A stretch of 64,000 bases of DNA. Source: Granulosicoccus sp. (GTDB lineage: Bacteria > Pseudomonadota > Gammaproteobacteria > Granulosicoccales > Granulosicoccaceae). This document shows, one piece after another, positions 28,842 to 39,673 of the stretch. The position numbers were made by a program, and so were the translations under genes. The DNA lies in assembly GCA_020627685.1 (NCBI GenBank), contig JAHDGK010000027.1, forward strand, positions 1 through 64,000, in the 5' to 3' direction. The notes beneath the pieces are model-generated. The model was not told the DNA's origin. It did not search any database and saw nothing but the letters and a program-made list of their open reading frames with translations. How positions within the stretch are numbered: position 1 is the stretch's first letter; each line of letters starts with the position of its first letter.

Positions 28842-29450
28842 ATGACCAGTATCTTTCTAGTCGGCCCTATGGGCTCAGGCAAGAGTACCGTTGGTCGAGC
28901 TCTTGCCAACAAAATCGGTTATCAGTTTCTCGATAGTGATCGAGAAATTGAAGCCCGTTGCGGCGTGGACATACCCACCATTTTCGATTACGAAGGCGAA
29001 GCAGGTTTTCGTGACAGGGAATCCCGCATGATCGACGAGCTCACCAGATTACCGGGCATCGTACTGGCCACCGGGGGCGGCTCAATACTCCGAGAACAAA
29101 ATCGCGAACATTTAAATTCTCGGGGCCATGTCATTCTCCTGCAGGTGGATATCAAAGAACAACTACGCCGAGTCGCATTCGACTCAAGCCGGCCGCTACT
29201 CAAAACGGACGATCCTGAAGCTCGTCTAAAATCTCTTATGGAAGAACGCGAGCCTATTTACAAGGCAGTGGCCGATGTAGAGATCTCAACCGATTCGCGG
29301 CGTATGTTCCACGTCGTGACACGCATTCTCAGGCACCTGAAAAAAAACAACGTCACGCTCGAAGCCGCTCCAAAAGAAAAACAAGAACTCAAAGCGATCA
29401 AAGAACCGTTAAAGAAAACCACCAACACTTCGCAAAATCCCAACCGCTAG
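28842..29450 (+). CDS. aroK: Shikimate kinase
   Basis: AroK phosphorylates shikimate, the fifth step of chorismate synthesis. The protein has the P-loop 'LVGPMGSGKSTVGRALA', the shikimate-binding 'FLDSDREIEARCGVDIPTIF' (Asp of DxD and Arg), 'EAGFRDRES', the glycine-rich 'VLATGGGSILREQNR' and the lid 'SSRPLLKTDDPEARL'. The core ends near residue 175; a tail of about 30 Lys/Glu/Thr-rich residues makes it slightly longer than the usual 170-180. It precedes aroB, as in most gammaproteobacteria. Confidence 0.95.
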   Translation: MTSIFLVGPMGSGKSTVGRALANKIGYQFLDSDREIEARCGVDIPTIFDYEGEAGFRDRESRMIDELTRLPGIVLATGGGSILREQNREHLNSRGHVILLQVDIKEQLRRVAFDSSRPLLKTDDPEARLKSLMEEREPIYKAVADVEISTDSRRMFHVVTRILRHLKKNNVTLEAAPKEKQELKAIKEPLKKTTNTSQNPNR

Positions 29451-29547
29451 CACGCCCTGCCACTGCAACGGCTGCGGGTCGGATTAAATTTTACGGACAG
29501 CGTGGTACATTCGCGCTTCGGCCTCAACAAATTCTATTGCTTCAGAC

Positions 29548-30624
29548 ATGCAAACGGTTTCCATTGAACTCGGCGATCGCAGTTATCCGATCCACATAGG
29601 CTCAGACCTGATTGGTCAGCGTGGCCTGTTGGCCGAAAGCGTACGGAATCGTGCCATGGTCGTCACCAACGAGACCATCGCCCCGCTCTACCTGGATAAG
29701 ACGCTGGCCAGTTTAGGCAACATCCCTTCATCCAGTGTGATTCTCCCCGATGGGGAATCGTTTAAAAATCTGGACGAGCTGAACAAAATATTCTCGGCTC
29801 TGTTGAGCGAAAATTTTGACAGGAACTGCACGCTTATCGCATTAGGCGGCGGTGTGATTGGTGATATGACGGGCTATGCCGCTGCCAGCTACCAACGTGG
29901 CGTTGATTTTATTCAGGTTCCAACCACGCTTCTGGCACAGGTTGATTCCTCAGTCGGTGGTAAGACCGCAGTGAACCACGCTTTAGGCAAAAACATGATT
30001 GGCGCTTTTCATCAGCCCATATCTGTCATAGCCGACATGAGCACCCTTGTTACTCTCGATGATCGTGAACTCAGGGCCGGACTTGCAGAAGTAATAAAGT
30101 ACGGATTCATCATAGATGCCGATTTTTTCAAATGGCTTGAGGACAACATGGGGGCGCTATTGAGTCGCGATGCGCTGGCTACTGCCACAGCAGTGAAGAG
30201 ATCGTGTGAAATCAAAGCCCGTGTTGTTGAGGCCGATGAGCGAGAACATGGCATCCGGGCATTATTGAATTTAGGGCATACCTTTGGGCACGCCATTGAG
30301 GCAGCTATGGGTTATGGCCACTGGCTACACGGGGAAGCCGTCAGCGCCGGCATTGCCATGGCAATGGACATATCGCGACGCCTGAAACTCATTGATCACG
30401 ACACTGAGGCGCGGGGCCTTCGCTTGCTGGAAAAAGCAGGCCTGCCGATTACGCCGCCCACTGAAATGACGGCTGATTTATTTTTGCGCTACATGGCAAG
30501 AGATAAGAAAGTCCTATCAGGCAATATCCGTCTCATCTTGCTGGACGGTATAGGTCAAGCACATGTGAGTCAGGATTTTGATCATTCAGCCTTGCACGCA
30601 ACCCTTGCACACTTTTGCGACTGA
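29548..30624 (+). CDS. aroB: 3-Dehydroquinate synthase
   Basis: AroB converts DAHP to 3-dehydroquinate using NAD+ and a divalent metal. In the 358-residue protein the NAD site shows 'VILPDGESFKNLDELNKIF' and 'LIALGGGVIGDMTGYAAASY', substrate binding 'VDSSVGGKTAVNH', and metal ligands in 'GLAEVIKYGFI' (Glu), 'LNLGHTFGHAIEA' (His) and 'WLHGEAVSAGI' (His). Full family length. It sits 97 bases after aroK and 75 before damX, the conserved aroK-aroB-damX order. Confidence 0.96.
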   Translation: MQTVSIELGDRSYPIHIGSDLIGQRGLLAESVRNRAMVVTNETIAPLYLDKTLASLGNIPSSSVILPDGESFKNLDELNKIFSALLSENFDRNCTLIALGGGVIGDMTGYAAASYQRGVDFIQVPTTLLAQVDSSVGGKTAVNHALGKNMIGAFHQPISVIADMSTLVTLDDRELRAGLAEVIKYGFIIDADFFKWLEDNMGALLSRDALATATAVKRSCEIKARVVEADEREHGIRALLNLGHTFGHAIEAAMGYGHWLHGEAVSAGIAMAMDISRRLKLIDHDTEARGLRLLEKAGLPITPPTEMTADLFLRYMARDKKVLSGNIRLILLDGIGQAHVSQDFDHSALHATLAHFCD

Positions 30625-30645
30625 GTTTTCTTTGATCGATGCGCG

Positions 30646-30660
30646 AGACCGGTCCGGTCT
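30646..30660. repeat. 15-base palindrome before damX
   Basis: AGACCGG-T-CCGGTCT in the aroB-damX gap, 40 bases before the damX start. It is nearly perfect around one central base and is followed by TATAGTAGTAT. It could be an operator or a short hairpin; no known regulator site is matched. Confidence 0.35.
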
Positions 30661-30699
30661 ATAGTAGTATCCACCTTTCTACCGTATCGAAGCTCTAGC

Positions 30700-32427
30700 A
30701 TGTCGTTAACAGACGCATCGGATGTGGCCCAATCAGTATTACTCTCCGACGCCACCCTTGCGGCGCTCGATTTGCCGCAACAACCGTTCGGTCAACTGGA
30801 CCCGAACAGCAATACGTTCAGTGATGAAACCACTGCTGAACAACTCGCTGATGTCAAACAGGCGCTGATCACAGGCGACGATCTGCTGCTCATTCTGGGA
30901 GCCGACGGCTCCGGAAAAAGCGTCATGCTCAAGCAATTGGGTGAGCACAGCGGTCTGCGAATTCAATGTTTCGCGGTAAAAGGAAGCGAACGATTCAGCA
31001 CAATGAACCTGTTTGCCGGACTGCTGGAGGCATTCAAACATTCACCCCCTGAAAAGCTTCAGGACATTCTGGATGATTTGATCCCTTACTTACAGACAAT
31101 GGTCTCGCGAAACACGCTGAGCATTATTGTTCTGGATGATGCGGACAATGTCAGCGAGGCCGAGTTAACCCAACTACTCAGCAGCATGTTGTACGTCAAT
31201 AGCCAGGACGAAACGGTTCTCAGAATTGCCATGGCCGCCGGTCCTGAGTTTGAAGAACGTATTCCGGATTTACTCCCTCCAGGGGCAGACCTTCCCTACT
31301 CCAGCCTCATGATTACTGGTTTGAGCACGGTGCGAGCAACAGACTTTCTCGATTTTCGAGCTCGACAGGCCGGATTAATTGGCGAGCCTGTATTCTCCGA
31401 AGAAGAAGTCGACGGTTTAGTCCACCAGAGCGAGGGCTTGCCGGGACCTCTGCAGGTGGCTGCTGCACATGCACTAAACGAACAGTACGGGCCGGTGAAA
31501 CGTGATTTGGGCAGCGACCTTGTCAAAGGAGCTGGTGGGGCCTGGTTGCAATCACGCTTCGCGAAAATTGCCATGGGTGTACTTGCCTCGCTCTTCATAC
31601 TGCTCGGCATATTGATGTTTCTTCCGGGAAAATCCAATGAAGATTCAACCCGATACACGGTAACGACTCAACCCGTAACCCTCGGAGATACTGACGAAAG
31701 CGAACTTCAATTGGTTGACAATTCCACCGGGACGGCGGCTAATCAAAGCAATGCCGGATCGACCAATTCAGGAGCTACATCAATCACTCTGAACGGCGTC
31801 GAAACAAATTCGCAGCTTCAGGAGGGTGCGATCGCCGATGCGAACTCCAGCCAGACAGCTGAAGATCAAGCTGCGTCTTCGATCAGCGCTGTAGCCGACA
31901 GCCAGGAAAACTCAGCGGCAACAACGCCTATTGTTATCGTGCCTGAATCCGATGCAAATGCTGAGAATGCATCCGCCCAATCATCGACCTCAACGACCGA
32001 AGAGACGGCACCTGAACCCGAACCTGCGCCGGAGCCTGAAACCGCCCCCGCACCCACCCCGGAACCTACTCCTGCACCTACGCAAACCGCTGCGAGTACA
32101 CCCGACACACCGGTAAAAGGAGAGTTGGAATCGTCTAGCTGGATATTAATTCAGGACAGAAACCGCTTTACCGTGCAGATGAGCGCATCCAGAGACCGGA
32201 ATTCGGTAGTCAACTTCCTGAATCAACATGCGCGCACCCTGCCCGCTCCTAACTCCATCTACTCATTCGCACGAAACGGCAGCACCTGGTACGCATTGCT
32301 GCACGGTCTATACGACAGCATTGAGGATGCTCGCGCGGCAGTGGAAAGCATGCCGGCTGAAGCACTGGTCAATCAGCCCTGGATTCGCTCAGTTGGGCGT
32401 GTTCAAGACGTTTTGAAGGATCAGTAA
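30700..32427 (+). CDS. damX: DamX-like cell division protein: AAA domain, membrane helix, SPOR domain
   Basis: A 575-residue bitopic protein. The cytoplasmic part is an ExeA-type AAA domain with Walker A 'LGADGSGKSVMLKQLG' (about residue 65) and Walker B 'SIIVLDDADNVSEAE'. One membrane helix follows (about 289-310, IAMGVLASLFILLGILMFLPG). The periplasmic part has a long Ser/Thr/Asn linker, a proline-rich stretch of Pro-Glu and Pro-Ala-Pro-Thr repeats (about 435-465), and a C-terminal SPOR domain (from about 'SSWILIQDRNRFTVQMSASR') that binds denuded septal peptidoglycan. Position after aroB matches damX of other gammaproteobacteria, where it works in division. Confidence 0.85.
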   Translation: MSLTDASDVAQSVLLSDATLAALDLPQQPFGQLDPNSNTFSDETTAEQLADVKQALITGDDLLLILGADGSGKSVMLKQLGEHSGLRIQCFAVKGSERFSTMNLFAGLLEAFKHSPPEKLQDILDDLIPYLQTMVSRNTLSIIVLDDADNVSEAELTQLLSSMLYVNSQDETVLRIAMAAGPEFEERIPDLLPPGADLPYSSLMITGLSTVRATDFLDFRARQAGLIGEPVFSEEEVDGLVHQSEGLPGPLQVAAAHALNEQYGPVKRDLGSDLVKGAGGAWLQSRFAKIAMGVLASLFILLGILMFLPGKSNEDSTRYTVTTQPVTLGDTDESELQLVDNSTGTAANQSNAGSTNSGATSITLNGVETNSQLQEGAIADANSSQTAEDQAASSISAVADSQENSAATTPIVIVPESDANAENASAQSSTSTTEETAPEPEPAPEPETAPAPTPEPTPAPTQTAASTPDTPVKGELESSSWILIQDRNRFTVQMSASRDRNSVVNFLNQHARTLPAPNSIYSFARNGSTWYALLHGLYDSIEDARAAVESMPAEALVNQPWIRSVGRVQDVLKDQ

Positions 32428-32443
32428 GCGATTGATTTTATTA

Positions 32444-32467
32444 GGCGGATAAGATTTATCCGCCCTC
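32444..32467 (+). terminator. Hairpin terminator after damX
   Basis: GGCGGATAA and TTATCCGCC form a nine-pair perfect stem with a three-base loop (GAT), followed by CTCT. It begins 17 bases after the damX stop. The T-tract is weak, so some read-through into gltB is possible. Confidence 0.65.
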
Positions 32468-32484
32468 TCAAGCAGCCGAATGGC

Positions 32485-32512
32485 TTATTGAGAGCTCCCG
32501 ACTCGGTATAAT
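32485..32512 (+). promoter_or_regulatory. Probable promoter of gltB
   Basis: A perfect TATAAT at 32507-32512 lies 58 bases before the gltB ATG. The upstream box is poor: TTATTG (32485-32490) at 16-base spacing is the best fit. The -10 element and position after a terminator support an independent gltB promoter. Confidence 0.5.
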
Positions 32513-32570
32513 GGCGGGCTGCGCGGTGAATTTTAGCGCCTGAATTCCACGTTTTATACCGATTATTGCT

Positions 32571-35500
32571 ATGACGTACCTGGATAATTTAGCCGAACAC
32601 GGCCTATATCAACCGGATTTCGAACGCGACAATTGTGGCTTCGGACTTATCGCCCAAATGGACGGCAGACCCAGCCATTGGCTGGTCGAAACCGCCATAA
32701 CTGCACTGGGTCGAATGACGCATCGCGGCGCCATTGGTGCTGATGGTAAATCCGGTGATGGCTGTGGACTCTTGCTGCGCCAACCCGAGGCATTCCTTCG
32801 CTCAGCTGCCGCCGAAGCCGGCATCTCATTGAGAAGCGAATTCGCCACTGGTATCGTATTTTTGAGCCGTGATGAAGCGACAGCCGCTGCGGCTAGAAAA
32901 GCCCTGAACGAGGCGTGTGAAGAACGAGGCTTAGAAGTAAACGGCTGGCGTGTTGTCCCAACCGAACTCTCCGCTTGCGGTGAAGAAGCTCAGGCGAGCG
33001 TTCCCACCATCGAACAAATTTTTGTGTCAGCCACTGAGGAGATGGATTCAGCAGAATTCAATCGCCATCTGTTCGTTGCACGACGACGAGCCGAAATTAG
33101 CCTACGTGACACCGACCCTGATTTTTATGTCTGTTCTCTTTCAAGTGATGTCATCTTGTACAAGGGGCTGGTTATGCCCGAGTATCTGGCAACGTTTTAT
33201 ACAGATTTAGAAGACGAGTCACTGGAATCATCAATCGCAGTATTTCATCAGCGATTTTCCACCAACACCCTGCCGCAGTGGCGATTGGCACAGCCGTTTC
33301 GATATCTGGCGCATAACGGTGAAATAAACACCATTCAAGGCAATCGCAATTGGGCAAACGCACGCGCCTCTAAACTGCGCTCCCCAGTTTTACCCGAACT
33401 CAACGAACTGCTTCCATTAGTGAGTCAGCATGGATCAGATTCCATGTCTCTGGACAACATGCTTGAGTTACTGATGGCCGGTGGCATTGATGTTTTCCGT
33501 GCTATGCGCATGCTTATGCCGCCGGCATGGCAGAACACCTGGGAGCTTGACTCCGACCTACGCGCTTTCCTGGAATACAACTCCATGCATATGGAACCGT
33601 GGGACGGTCCTGCTGGTGTCGTGCTGTCTGACGGACGCTATGCCAGCTGCGTACTGGACAGAAACGGCTTACGCCCTGCCCGCTATGTCATCAGTAAAGA
33701 TCGCCACATCACGTTGGCATCTGAAGTCGGTGTTTACGATTATCTTGCTAGTGACATCATTCAAAAAGGCCGCTTAAAGCCGGGCGAAATGCTAGCCGTA
33801 GATACACAGTCCGGCCGCTTACTACTACCTCAGGATGTCAGCGACCTTTTAAAACATCGCCAGCCTTATGCAAAGTGGTTGCAGAAGAACGCTCGTCACC
33901 TGCGGTCACGTCTACGCGACCTTCCGCATTCAACACCCATCATGAAGGACGATCAGCTCGCCACCTACGAGAAGATGTTCAACATCAGTTTTGAGGAACG
34001 CGATCAGGTTTTACGCGTGCTGGCTGAAGGCGCATCGGAAGCCATCGGCTCTATGGGCGATGACACACCGTTCCCGGTCATGTCAGAACATGTACGTCCG
34101 CTGTACGACAATTTTCGACAGCAGTTTGCACAGGTGACCAATCCGCCAATAGATCCTCTGCGCGAGACCATCGTTATGTCTCTGGAAACCTGCCTGGGGC
34201 GTGAGAAAAATCTGTTCCGAGAAACACACCATCATGCGAACCGACTGCTAGTCAGATCGCCGGTTCTATCCAGCGAAAAATTCGATACCTTACTGGCTAT
34301 GGACGACGAGCCAGGCTACTCGCACATTCGTATCGACCTGAACTACGACGCCGAAAAAGAATCTTTGGAAGATGCGGTTAAACGCGTCTGTGCAGAGGCT
34401 ATCAGCGCGGTTGTTGATGATCATAAAGTTGTTATCGTGCTTAGCGATCGCGAATTAGTGACCGGTATGCTGCCCGTCCACGCATTGCTCGCAACAGGTG
34501 CAGTTCACCACGCACTCATCAACGCCGGTTGCCGAACAGACGCCAATATTGTCGTTGAAACAGGAACTGCAAGAGACTCTCACCAGGTGGCTGTTCTGGT
34601 GGGTTACGGAGCCACTTGTGTGTTCCCGTACTTAGCTTACGAATCTATTCACGGTATGTCTCGTCGTGGCGAACTCCCCGATGAAGACGTCCCGCAGCTT
34701 GAACAAAATTACCGTAAAGGCATCAACAAAGGCTTGATGAAGATTTTGTCCAAGATGGGCATATCCACGATCTCTAGCTATCGAGCAGCACAGCTTTATG
34801 AAATAGTCGGTCTGCACTCGGAAGTGGTTGATCTTTGCTTTTGCGGCACAACAAACCGTATCGAAGGTATTAATTTCAGCGATATCGAAGTTGATACCAA
34901 GACACTGGCAAAAGCTGCGTTCAATCCACAGGTAGGTGTCAGCCAGGGCGGCTTGCTGAAATATATCCACGGCGGCGAATACCACGCCTACAACCCGGAT
35001 GTGGTTCAGCAGTTACAAGCAGCCGTTACCAGCGGGGACTACGAAGACTACGAGATCTACGCGAAGACTGTTGATGGTCGTCGCCCGGCCATGCTTCGCG
35101 ACCTGCTCGATCTAAAACCCAAGGGTTCTTCAATTCCACTAGAGGCAGTGGAATCCGTTGAATCCATCATTGCCCGATTTGATTCTGCTGGTATGTCTTT
35201 AGGAGCACTATCACCAGAAGCACACGAAACTCTGGCGGAAGCCATGAACCGTTTAGGCGGTCGGTCCAACTCAGGCGAAGGCGGCGAAGACGAAGCTCGA
35301 TACGGCACGCTGAAGATGTCTAAAATTAAGCAGATAGCGTCCGGACGATTTGGTGTAACACCACACTATCTGGTTAACGCCGAAGTACTGCAAATTAAAA
35401 TTGCGCAAGGCGCAAAGCCTGGTGAAGGTGGACAGCTGCCCGGACATAAAGTCAATGACATGATTGCCAAGCTACGCCACAGTAACCCCGGTGTAGCTTT

Positions 35501-37052
35501 GATATCACCACCACCGCACCACGATATCTACTCCATAGAAGATCTTGCTCAGCTTATTTTCGATCTTAAGCAAGTCAATCCTGAGGCACTCGTTTCGGTG
35601 AAACTTGTGGCTGAGGCTGGTGTCGGTACGGTTGCCGCAGGCGTGGCAAAGGCCTATGCAGATCTCATCACTATCTCAGGCTACGACGGTGGAACCGGCG
35701 CCTCACCATTAACCAGTGTGAAATACGCAGGCTCACCTTGGGAGCTCGGCATGTCCGAAACCCATCAGGTGCTTCGTGCCAACAACCTTCGCAGCAAGGT
35801 AAGAGTACAAACAGACGGTGGTCTAAAGACTGGACTAGACGTCATAAAAGCCGCCATTCTAGGTGCTGAAAGCTTTGGCTTTGGCACAGGCCCCATGATT
35901 GCCATGGGTTGTAAGTATTTACGCATCTGTCACTTAAACAACTGTGCAACCGGTGTTGCAACACAGCACAAAATTCTGCGAGTTAAGCACTTCAACGGCA
36001 ACGTTGAGAAAGTCATGAACTACATGAAGTTTGTCGCTGAAGACGTTCGACGTCATATGGCGTATTTGGGCGTAAGAAACTTGAGCGACCTTATCGGTCG
36101 TCCGGAATTCTTAGTGCCTGCGGAAGGCCAAACGGCTAGACAGCAACGCCTCGATCTCACACCACTCCTGGCAACAGGCGGTGTACCTGACTCGGCGCCT
36201 CGCTTCTGTATGGTTGAACGAAACACACCTTACGACAAAGGCTTATTGGCTGAGCAAATGGTGTCTGACTGTAAGGCAGCTATTCGTAAGAAGTCCGGTG
36301 GTGAATTCCACTACACCTTGAAAAACGTCAACCGGTCCATTGGTGCTCGCCTCAGCGGTGAAATTGCAAAGGCACATGGTGACAAAGGTATGGCCGATGC
36401 TCCTATCGATATTCGATGCACGGGTACTGCTGGCCAGTCCTTTGGTGTTTGGAACGCTGGCGGATTGAATCTATACCTGGATGGCGATGCTAACGACTAT
36501 GTCGGCAAAGGTATGGCCGGTGGGAAGATTGTGATACGCCCGCCCAGTGATGCACGTTTTACCGGTAGAAAGTCCACGATTGTGGGAAATACCTGCTTAT
36601 ACGGGGCAACCGGTGGGAATTTCTACGCGGCAGGCCTTGGCGGTGAGCGATTCGCCGTAAGAAACAGCGGAGCCATTGCTATCGTAGAGGGCATTGGTGA
36701 TCACGGCTGCGAATACATGACAGGCGGCTGTGTCGTTGTGTTAGGCGAGACTGGCGTGAATTTTGGCGCTGGTATGACGGGTGGTCTTGGCTTTGTTTTC
36801 GATCAACACAATGTTTTTGTGGATCGTTATAACCACGAACTCATCGATATCCATCGCCTGCATTCCGAGTCAATGGAGAGGTACCGCAATTACTTGCAGA
36901 GCCTAATTGAAGATCACGTTCGTGAAACCGGCAGTTACCTCGGGCAAGAGCTCATCGATGACTTTTACTCATTGGCCTCGCGTTTCTGGATGGTGAAGCC
37001 AAAAGCTGCCGAACTCGGCGAATTGCTGTCCACTCTCGGTCGGGCAGCTTAA
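32571..37052 (+). CDS. gltB: Glutamate synthase [NADPH] large (alpha) subunit
   Basis: GltB hydrolyses glutamine and transfers the ammonia to 2-oxoglutarate. The 1493-residue protein has a 21-residue propeptide before the catalytic Cys22 ([13 protein letters not shown]), a class II amidotransferase domain (to about 420), a central domain, the FMN-binding synthase domain (about 800-1190, with '[20 protein letters not shown]' and '[16 protein letters not shown]'), the [3Fe-4S] cysteines in '[20 protein letters not shown]' (about 1114-1125), and the C-terminal GXGXG beta-helix. It normally precedes gltD, but here gltD is 16 kb upstream and dnaG follows. Confidence 0.97.
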   Translation: MTYLDNLAEHGLYQPDFERDNCGFGLIAQMDGRPSHWLVETAITALGRMTHRGAIGADGKSGDGCGLLLRQPEAFLRSAAAEAGISLRSEFATGIVFLSRDEATAAAARKALNEACEERGLEVNGWRVVPTELSACGEEAQASVPTIEQIFVSATEEMDSAEFNRHLFVARRRAEISLRDTDPDFYVCSLSSDVILYKGLVMPEYLATFYTDLEDESLESSIAVFHQRFSTNTLPQWRLAQPFRYLAHNGEINTIQGNRNWANARASKLRSPVLPELNELLPLVSQHGSDSMSLDNMLELLMAGGIDVFRAMRMLMPPAWQNTWELDSDLRAFLEYNSMHMEPWDGPAGVVLSDGRYASCVLDRNGLRPARYVISKDRHITLASEVGVYDYLASDIIQKGRLKPGEMLAVDTQSGRLLLPQDVSDLLKHRQPYAKWLQKNARHLRSRLRDLPHSTPIMKDDQLATYEKMFNISFEERDQVLRVLAEGASEAIGSMGDDTPFPVMSEHVRPLYDNFRQQFAQVTNPPIDPLRETIVMSLETCLGREKNLFRETHHHANRLLVRSPVLSSEKFDTLLAMDDEPGYSHIRIDLNYDAEKESLEDAVKRVCAEAISAVVDDHKVVIVLSDRELVTGMLPVHALLATGAVHHALINAGCRTDANIVVETGTARDSHQVAVLVGYGATCVFPYLAYESIHGMSRRGELPDEDVPQLEQNYRKGINKGLMKILSKMGISTISSYRAAQLYEIVGLHSEVVDLCFCGTTNRIEGINFSDIEVDTKTLAKAAFNPQVGVSQGGLLKYIHGGEYHAYNPDVVQQLQAAVTSGDYEDYEIYAKTVDGRRPAMLRDLLDLKPKGSSIPLEAVESVESIIARFDSAGMSLGALSPEAHETLAEAMNRLGGRSNSGEGGEDEARYGTLKMSKIKQIASGRFGVTPHYLVNAEVLQIKIAQGAKPGEGGQLPGHKVNDMIAKLRHSNPGVALISPPPHHDIYSIEDLAQLIFDLKQVNPEALVSVKLVAEAGVGTVAAGVAKAYADLITISGYDGGTGASPLTSVKYAGSPWELGMSETHQVLRANNLRSKVRVQTDGGLKTGLDVIKAAILGAESFGFGTGPMIAMGCKYLRICHLNNCATGVATQHKILRVKHFNGNVEKVMNYMKFVAEDVRRHMAYLGVRNLSDLIGRPEFLVPAEGQTARQQRLDLTPLLATGGVPDSAPRFCMVERNTPYDKGLLAEQMVSDCKAAIRKKSGGEFHYTLKNVNRSIGARLSGEIAKAHGDKGMADAPIDIRCTGTAGQSFGVWNAGGLNLYLDGDANDYVGKGMAGGKIVIRPPSDARFTGRKSTIVGNTCLYGATGGNFYAAGLGGERFAVRNSGAIAIVEGIGDHGCEYMTGGCVVVLGETGVNFGAGMTGGLGFVFDQHNVFVDRYNHELIDIHRLHSESMERYRNYLQSLIEDHVRETGSYLGQELIDDFYSLASRFWMVKPKAAELGELLSTLGRAA

Positions 37053-37059
37053 CGACTGT

Positions 37060-37095
37060 CGGGTATACGCACTAAAGGGAATATGCGTATACCCG
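37060..37095. repeat. 11-base inverted repeat between gltB and dnaG
   Basis: CGGGTATACGC and GCGTATACCCG separated by 14 bases, beginning eight bases after the gltB stop. It can form a strong hairpin but no T-tract follows. It fills most of the 75-base gap to dnaG and sits at the second novel junction described under findings. Confidence 0.55.
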
Positions 37096-37127
37096 AATAG
37101 CTGTAGAAGCCGTATAGTGCTACTACA

Positions 37128-38822
37128 ATGGCTGGCAAGATTCCTCAACACTTTATCGACGATCTACTTGCAAAAGTAGACATCGTTGATGTGATCGACC
37201 AACGGGTTTCTCTCAAGAAAAGCGGTAGTAACTACGGCGCCTGTTGCCCTTTTCATAACGAAAAGACACCCTCGTTTACCGTCAGCCAAACCAAGCAGTT
37301 CTATCATTGCTTTGGCTGCAGTGCGAATGGCTCGGCTATCAGTTTTCTCATGGAATATGAAGGCATGCACTTCGTGGATGCCATTGAATCTCTGGCAGAG
37401 TCCGTAGGCATGGAAGTCCCCCGGGACGCCAAGGCCACGCAGGTCCGAAACGACAGCAAACCTCTGTACACCTTGATGGAATCCATTGCCTCGTTTTACA
37501 CAGCCCAACTCCGACAATCTCCAGAGGCCATCGAATATCTTAAAGCCCGTGGCTTGAGTGGCGAGACAGCAAAACGATTCTCCATCGGGTATGTGCCCGA
37601 TGGTTGGGACGCGCTTCAAAAACACTTCCCGAACGAAGAAGCCGCCATGCTCAAAACAGGCATGCTAATAAAGGGTGATAACGGAAAACGTCCCTATCAG
37701 CGATTTCGCAATCGAATTATGTTCCCTATTCGCGATAAACGTGGACGAGTGATAGCGTTCGGTGGTCGCGTTCTCGATAAACAGGAACCTAAATATTTAA
37801 ACTCACCGGAGACGCCTCTGTTCCATAAAGGACAGGAGCTCTACGGACTGTATGAAGCACGAAAGTCCGGACAAGATGCAGGCATGATCATCGTGGTCGA
37901 AGGCTACATGGACGTCGTCGCCCTTGCCCAACACGGCATTGAAAATTCAGTTGCAACATTAGGCACAGCAGCCAATCAACAACATTCGGAAATGCTCTTT
38001 CGTACGGTCAGTAATATCGTGTTCTGTTTCGATGGAGATCGCGCGGGCCGAGCCGCAGCATGGCGAGCACTAACAGCCACACTGCCATGCTTGCAAGATG
38101 GCCGCGATGCGCACTTTCTGTTCTTACCCGATGGTGAAGACCCGGACTCCGTTGTCAAAGCCGGCGGTGCCGCAAGCTTCAACGATCTCCTAGCCTATCG
38201 AATTCCAATTATCGATTATCTCTATCAGTATCTTTCATCCGATTTGGATATGTCCGGTATTGGTGGCAAAGCCCAATTGGCTGAAAAAGCAAAGCCACTG
38301 CTAGCGACCATTCCAAAAGGTATCTACAAGCAACTCGCTTTGAGACGCCTAGAAACCCTAATTGGCCTTTCCTTAGGTAGCGAAAAAGCCGGCAGCAGAC
38401 CGCAACCCACCAGACCACCCAGGAATCAGGGTGATGCGGGCCTTACTGCGATGAGTCGCGCAGTTTTGCTGTGTCTGCAATACCCGAGTGTGGTTCAAAC
38501 GATTGCACCAGACGACTACGATTTAAATCCTGAGCTACCGGGTGCGGATGTCTTGCTCAAACTGATTGCTTACTGCGATAGCACGCCAGACATTACAACT
38601 GCCCGCTTATTGGAAAGATTCAGAGAGGGGCAAAGCCACGCGTATTTGGTAAAGCTTGCAACCAAACCTTACTATCCTGATGGACGCGAGCTTGATCAAA
38701 CCTCTGCAGAGCTTGAGTTTGCCCACTGTATCGGACGACTAAAAGAACGCAGTCAACAAAAGCTTGCCGATCGAGTTGACCCGTCTGCCCGTACTGGATT
38801 ACTCGGCCTCAAACGTCGTTAA
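37128..38822 (+). CDS. dnaG: DNA primase
   Basis: DnaG makes RNA primers for replication. The 564-residue protein has the CHC2 zinc ribbon (Cys40, His43, Cys61, Cys64, in 'CCPFH' and 'YHCFGC'), the RNA-polymerase basic region ('GYVPDGWDALQ', 'RFRNRIMFPIRDKRGRVIAF'), the TOPRIM domain with 'VVEGYMDVVALAQHGI' and 'FCFDGDRAGRAAA', and a shorter C-terminal helicase-binding domain (from about residue 440). It is usually flanked by rpsU and rpoD; here gltB precedes and rsmE follows, and no rpoD is seen. The 3' end overlaps the longest possible rsmE frame. Confidence 0.96.
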   Translation: MAGKIPQHFIDDLLAKVDIVDVIDQRVSLKKSGSNYGACCPFHNEKTPSFTVSQTKQFYHCFGCSANGSAISFLMEYEGMHFVDAIESLAESVGMEVPRDAKATQVRNDSKPLYTLMESIASFYTAQLRQSPEAIEYLKARGLSGETAKRFSIGYVPDGWDALQKHFPNEEAAMLKTGMLIKGDNGKRPYQRFRNRIMFPIRDKRGRVIAFGGRVLDKQEPKYLNSPETPLFHKGQELYGLYEARKSGQDAGMIIVVEGYMDVVALAQHGIENSVATLGTAANQQHSEMLFRTVSNIVFCFDGDRAGRAAAWRALTATLPCLQDGRDAHFLFLPDGEDPDSVVKAGGAASFNDLLAYRIPIIDYLYQYLSSDLDMSGIGGKAQLAEKAKPLLATIPKGIYKQLALRRLETLIGLSLGSEKAGSRPQPTRPPRNQGDAGLTAMSRAVLLCLQYPSVVQTIAPDDYDLNPELPGADVLLKLIAYCDSTPDITTARLLERFREGQSHAYLVKLATKPYYPDGRELDQTSAELEFAHCIGRLKERSQQKLADRVDPSARTGLLGLKRR

Positions 38823-38856
38823 GTATTTACGTGATGACACAGACAAGGTTCCTCTG

Positions 38857-39666
38857 GTGAAAGCAACCCGCACTGCAAGAACGCCACGTTTTTATCATGA
38901 TGGTGCTATTGAGGCAGCGACCGAATTGGAATTATCCAAAAAGGCCAGCCATCATTTAATCACGGTGGTTCGCACGAAGAAAGATGAGCGCATCGAACTG
39001 TTTAACGGCGATGGCAATAACTACACAGCCATTGTGACAGACACAGGACAACGCAGCCCCGGCAAGCGTGCGCGGCTGCAAATAATCGACTGTAAAGATG
39101 CGTCTACAGAATCCCCAATTGCGACCACACTGGTTCAGGCCGTTTCTCGAGGTGATCGAATGGATATCACTATCAGGCAAGCAGTTGAGTTAGGCGTAAA
39201 CCGGATACAGCCTATCTATTCTCGCCAATCCGTAAAAGCACTCGATGAGAAGCGCACGACCAAAAAGATGGAGCATTGGCAAAACATTATTATCAGTGCG
39301 TGTGAGCAAAGCGGCCGTGCTCGTATTCCTATTCTCGAACAGCCCCAATCCTTGGCAACATTGCTCGAGCAAAAAAACCACTCGCCCGCGGCAGAGACAG
39401 TGACATCACCTGAGGGTTTCATCAGTCTGATACTCGCTCCCAACGCTCAATCAAGTTTTAGTGAACTCTTTAGTAACCGTTCAGCCACCATTCAACACTG
39501 TGCGGTAATAATTGGGCCAGAAAGCGGTTTCGATGAAGATGAGATTCAAATGGCTGTGCGTACAGGTGTGCTGGCGGTCAATTTCGGACGGCGTATACTC
39601 AGAACTGAAACCGCTGGACCTGCCACTATCGCAGTGGTGCAGTCTCTACTTGGCGACCTGGGATAG
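38857..39666 (+). CDS. rsmE: 16S rRNA (uracil1498-N3)-methyltransferase
   Basis: RsmE is a SPOUT-class methyltransferase that modifies U1498 in 16S rRNA. It has the PUA-like N-terminus 'TPRFYHDG', 'ASHHLITVVR', 'IELFNGDGNNY', and the knotted C-terminus with 'VEQAVELGV'-like 'IRQAVELGVNRIQPIYSRQS', 'SACEQSGRARIPIL', 'IIGPESGFDEDEI' and 'LGRRILRTETA'-like 'FGRRILRTETAGPATIAVVQ'. GTG 38857 starts just before the first family strand; an ATG-frame start at 38764 would overlap dnaG by 59 bases and add 31 residues unlike the family. A lipoprotein gene follows after seven bases. Confidence 0.9.
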   Translation: MKATRTARTPRFYHDGAIEAATELELSKKASHHLITVVRTKKDERIELFNGDGNNYTAIVTDTGQRSPGKRARLQIIDCKDASTESPIATTLVQAVSRGDRMDITIRQAVELGVNRIQPIYSRQSVKALDEKRTTKKMEHWQNIIISACEQSGRARIPILEQPQSLATLLEQKNHSPAAETVTSPEGFISLILAPNAQSSFSELFSNRSATIQHCAVIIGPESGFDEDEIQMAVRTGVLAVNFGRRILRTETAGPATIAVVQSLLGDLG

Positions 39667-39673
39667 AAAGGAT

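Noticed and set aside
31980..32110. Pro-Glu and Pro-Thr repeats as a DNA repeat element
   Set aside because: They lie within the damX frame and encode the proline-rich linker before the SPOR domain, which is usual for this family.
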